Part shown: positions 3,435 to 5,710 of the stretch, in pieces
How the letters are laid out: every line of letters begins with the position of its first letter
How positions within the stretch are numbered: position 1 is the stretch's first letter
Assembly (NCBI GenBank): GCA_946055365.1
Contig: CAMGFM010000095.1
Coordinates: 1 to 5,710, forward strand
Source: an uncultured Prevotella sp.
Lineage (GTDB): Bacteria; Bacteroidota; Bacteroidia; Bacteroidales; Bacteroidaceae
Direction of reading: 5' to 3'
DNA: 5,710 bases
The notes under the pieces: model-generated
Databases searched by the model: none
Seen by the model: the letters and a program-made list of their open reading frames with translations, nothing else
Told to the model about the DNA's origin: nothing
Position numbers and translations under genes: made by a program

Positions 3435-5710
3435 ATGCAAAACAAACCACATTACACGGGCTTGACACAAGCCCAAGTAGAGGCGAGTCGTGAAAAGCAC
3501 GGTGCCAATGTGCTGACACCGCCTGAGAAAGATCCGTTGTGGAAGCAGTTTCTCGAAAAATTCACCGATCCGCTCATCATAGTGCTGCTCATAGCAGGAG
3601 CCTTGTCCATAGGCATCTCCATCTATGAGTATTGCTGGCTCGGCAATGGCGGTGAGGTGTTCTTTGAGCCGGTCGGCATCTTCGTGGCCATACTTCTTGC
3701 CACGGGTCTGGCGTTCATCTTCGAGCTGAAAGCCGACAAGGAGTTCACCATCCTCAACAAGGTCAACGACGACGAGCCTGTGGAGGTGATACGCGACGGC
3801 AACGTCACCCAGATACCGCGCCGTGATGTCGTTGTGGGCGACATTGTGGTGGTGAATACTGGTGAGGAGATAGCCGCCGACGGCGAGTTGCTCGAGTCGG
3901 TGCAGCTGCGCGTCGACGAGTCTACGCTCACGGGTGAGCCTATATGCAGCAAAAGCACCATAGAGAGCGAGTTTGACAAAAACTCAACCTATCCTACAAA
4001 CCATGTGATGAAAGGCACAAAGGTCATGGAGGGCCACGGCCTCTTCCGTGTGCTTGCCGTTGGCGACAAGACAGAGCAGGGCAAGGTGTTTGAGGCGGCA
4101 CAGATAGACGACAGCGTGAAGACTCCGCTCAACGATCAGCTCGACAGGCTCAGCAAACTCATCACGCGGCTGAGCTATGGCTTTGCCGCACTCATCGTGG
4201 TGGGACGCATTGTGATGTTTTTCATCACAAACGGCACGCAGTTCTTTGGCTCTTTCGAGCAGGCGGCACCGCTCATAGCCTATGTGTTGCAGACGTTCAT
4301 GATAGCCGTGACGCTCATTGTCGTGGCCGTGCCCGAAGGTCTGCCCATGGCGGTCACCTTGTCGCTGGCCTATTCCATGCGCCGCATGCTCAAGACCAAC
4401 AACCTCGTGCGCAAGATGCATGCTTGCGAGACCATGGGAGCCACTACGGTCATCTGCACTGACAAGACAGGCACGCTCACGCAGAACCAGATGCGCGTGG
4501 ACGACATCAAGATTTACTCCAAGACCGTCTCTGAGAGCGTGGTTTACGAGGGTCTTGCCGTCAACTCCACCGCGTCGCTCGACATGTCCCATCCTGGCAA
4601 GCCCCAGGTGCTGGGCAACCCCACCGAAGGTGCGTTGCTGCTGTGGCTTAACGGCAAGGGCGTGGACTATCGTAATATGCGCGAGAGCGTGAAGACCGTG
4701 ATGGAGCTGCCTTTCTCCACAGAGCGCAAATACATGGCCACCGTTGTAGAGTCGGCGGCGTTGCCCGGCGGCAAGAAAGTGCTTTATCTCAAGGGCGCGC
4801 CAGAGATTGTCTACTCGCTATGCAAGACTGCCGACATCAGCAAGGAGGATGTTGACAGCCAGCTGCTCGTATATCAGAACCGTGCAATGCGCACCCTCGG
4901 CTTTGCTTATCAGGTTGTGGGCGAGGGAGAGGATGTTATAGCCGACGGCAAGGTCGTGGCCACATCCCTGCATTTCATCGGCATAGCAGCCATTGCCGAC
5001 CCCGTGCGTGCCGATGTGCCTGCCGCCGTCAGGGAGTGCATAGACGCAGGCATAAGCATCAAGATTGTCACGGGAGACACGCCCGGCACGGCACGTGAGA
5101 TAGGCCGCCAGATAGGTCTGTGGTCAGATGACGACAAGGACGACGCTATCATCACTGGCCCGGAGTTTGCCGCCCTCTCTGACGAGGAGCTTGAGAGACG
5201 CATACTCGACATTAAGATCATAGCCCGTGCGCGCCCCATGGACAAGAAGCGTCTCGTGGAGACATTGCAGAAGAAGCGTCAGGTTGTGGCGGTCACAGGC
5301 GACGGCACCAACGATGCGCCTGCCCTGAAGGCAGCCCACGTGGGACTCTCCATGGGCGACGGTACGTCTGTGGCAAAGGAGGCTTCAGACATCACCATCA
5401 TCGACAACTCGTTCTCGAGCATAGGCAAGGCTGTCATGTGGGGACGCTCTCTCTATCAGAACATACAGCGTTTCCTCCTCTTCCAGCTCACGGTCAACGT
5501 CACCGCCTGCTTCCTTGTGCTGTGCGGAGCGTTCATGGGCACGGAGTCTCCGCTCACCGTCACCCAGATGCTGTGGATAAACCTCATCATGGACACCTTT
5601 GCCGCCATGGCTCTCGCCTCGCTGCCGCCGTCAGAGCATGTGATGCGCGACAAGCCGCGCGATCGCAACGCCTTTATCCTCAACCGTGCGATGATGGCAA
5701 ACATCGTGGG
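3435..5710 (+). CDS. Calcium-translocating P-type ATPase, PMCA type, 3' end cut off by the window
   Basis: This inner-membrane pump should expel Ca2+ from the cytosol using ATP. The first 758 residues are present with no stop; family members are about 850-900 residues, so the last helices are missing. In order: cation-ATPase N domain (about 5-45), TM1-TM2 (45-65, 78-97), actuator domain with TGEP (166-169), TM3 (about 247-266), TM4 with PEGLP (300-304), phosphorylation site CTDKTGTLT (D343), nucleotide-binding KGAPE (453-457), TGDTP (546-550), hinge TGDGTND (621-627), TM5 (about 681-701) and TM6 (about 707-730). Ca2+ ligands of the single PMCA-type site are in place: E301 in TM4, N688 in TM5, N716 and D720 in TM6. 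The position equivalent to the site-I glutamate of SERCA pumps in TM5 is A691, so one Ca2+ per cycle is expected. ATG at 3435 gives the usual short N terminus (YTGLTQAQVEASREKHGAN). Its position downstream of TerD and TerY-type genes suggests a calcium-linked stress locus. Confidence 0.95.
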   Translation, partial: MQNKPHYTGLTQAQVEASREKHGANVLTPPEKDPLWKQFLEKFTDPLIIVLLIAGALSIGISIYEYCWLGNGGEVFFEPVGIFVAILLATGLAFIFELKADKEFTILNKVNDDEPVEVIRDGNVTQIPRRDVVVGDIVVVNTGEEIAADGELLESVQLRVDESTLTGEPICSKSTIESEFDKNSTYPTNHVMKGTKVMEGHGLFRVLAVGDKTEQGKVFEAAQIDDSVKTPLNDQLDRLSKLITRLSYGFAALIVVGRIVMFFITNGTQFFGSFEQAAPLIAYVLQTFMIAVTLIVVAVPEGLPMAVTLSLAYSMRRMLKTNNLVRKMHACETMGATTVICTDKTGTLTQNQMRVDDIKIYSKTVSESVVYEGLAVNSTASLDMSHPGKPQVLGNPTEGALLLWLNGKGVDYRNMRESVKTVMELPFSTERKYMATVVESAALPGGKKVLYLKGAPEIVYSLCKTADISKEDVDSQLLVYQNRAMRTLGFAYQVVGEGEDVIADGKVVATSLHFIGIAAIADPVRADVPAAVRECIDAGISIKIVTGDTPGTAREIGRQIGLWSDDDKDDAIITGPEFAALSDEELERRILDIKIIARARPMDKKRLVETLQKKRQVVAVTGDGTNDAPALKAAHVGLSMGDGTSVAKEASDITIIDNSFSSIGKAVMWGRSLYQNIQRFLLFQLTVNVTACFLVLCGAFMGTESPLTVTQMLWINLIMDTFAAMALASLPPSEHVMRDKPRDRNAFILNRAMMANIV

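Noticed and set aside
3984..4592. 202-codon open frame on the minus strand inside the Ca2+ ATPase gene
   Set aside because: The + strand encodes an uninterrupted P-type ATPase with all catalytic motifs, so this is a shadow frame.

Overview
The window looks like Bacteroidales chromosome (Prevotellaceae or Muribaculaceae would fit). The reasons are weak or absent Shine-Dalgarno sequences with A/T-rich leaders, frequent ATA isoleucine codons in a moderately GC-rich genome, and proteins that resemble Bacteroidetes members of their families. The assignment is an inference from style; no taxonomic marker gene is present.

All five genes lie on the + strand. (1) The 3' part of an MgtC/SapB-family membrane protein, truncated by the left edge (2-649). 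(2) A 174-base gap with two related bulged hairpins. (3) A canonical TerD-family Ca2+-binding protein (824-1390). (4) A 126-base gap. (5) A second, longer TerD-family paralogue (1517-2194). (6) A 330-base gap with a 22-bp tandem array (2328-2437) and a hairpin. (7) A TerY-type von Willebrand A (VWA) domain protein with an intact metal site (2525-3160). (8) A 274-base gap with a 42-bp tandem array (3213-3341). (9) The first 758 codons of a PMCA-type calcium-translocating P-type ATPase (3435 to the right edge), lacking only the C-terminal membrane segments.

The genes share a divalent-cation theme: two likely Ca2+-binding TerD proteins, a metal-dependent adhesion-type VWA domain, a Ca2+ export pump and an MgtC-like membrane protein. 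This fits the known Ter stress-response systems, in which TerD and TerY-like proteins occur beside metal transporters. My reading is a calcium-linked envelope or stress-response locus. The pump would control cytosolic Ca2+, and the TerD and VWA proteins would sense it or assemble in response to it. That coupling is inferred, not shown by sequence.

The least ordinary material is between the genes. Upstream of the first terD gene a bulged stem occurs twice, with one compensatory base-pair change, and the second copy cannot form together with a third hairpin. The VWA gene is bracketed by two unrelated tandem arrays whose periods (22 or 44 bp, and 42 bp) are close to two or four turns of the DNA helix. 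No tRNA, rRNA, insertion sequence or CRISPR array was seen.
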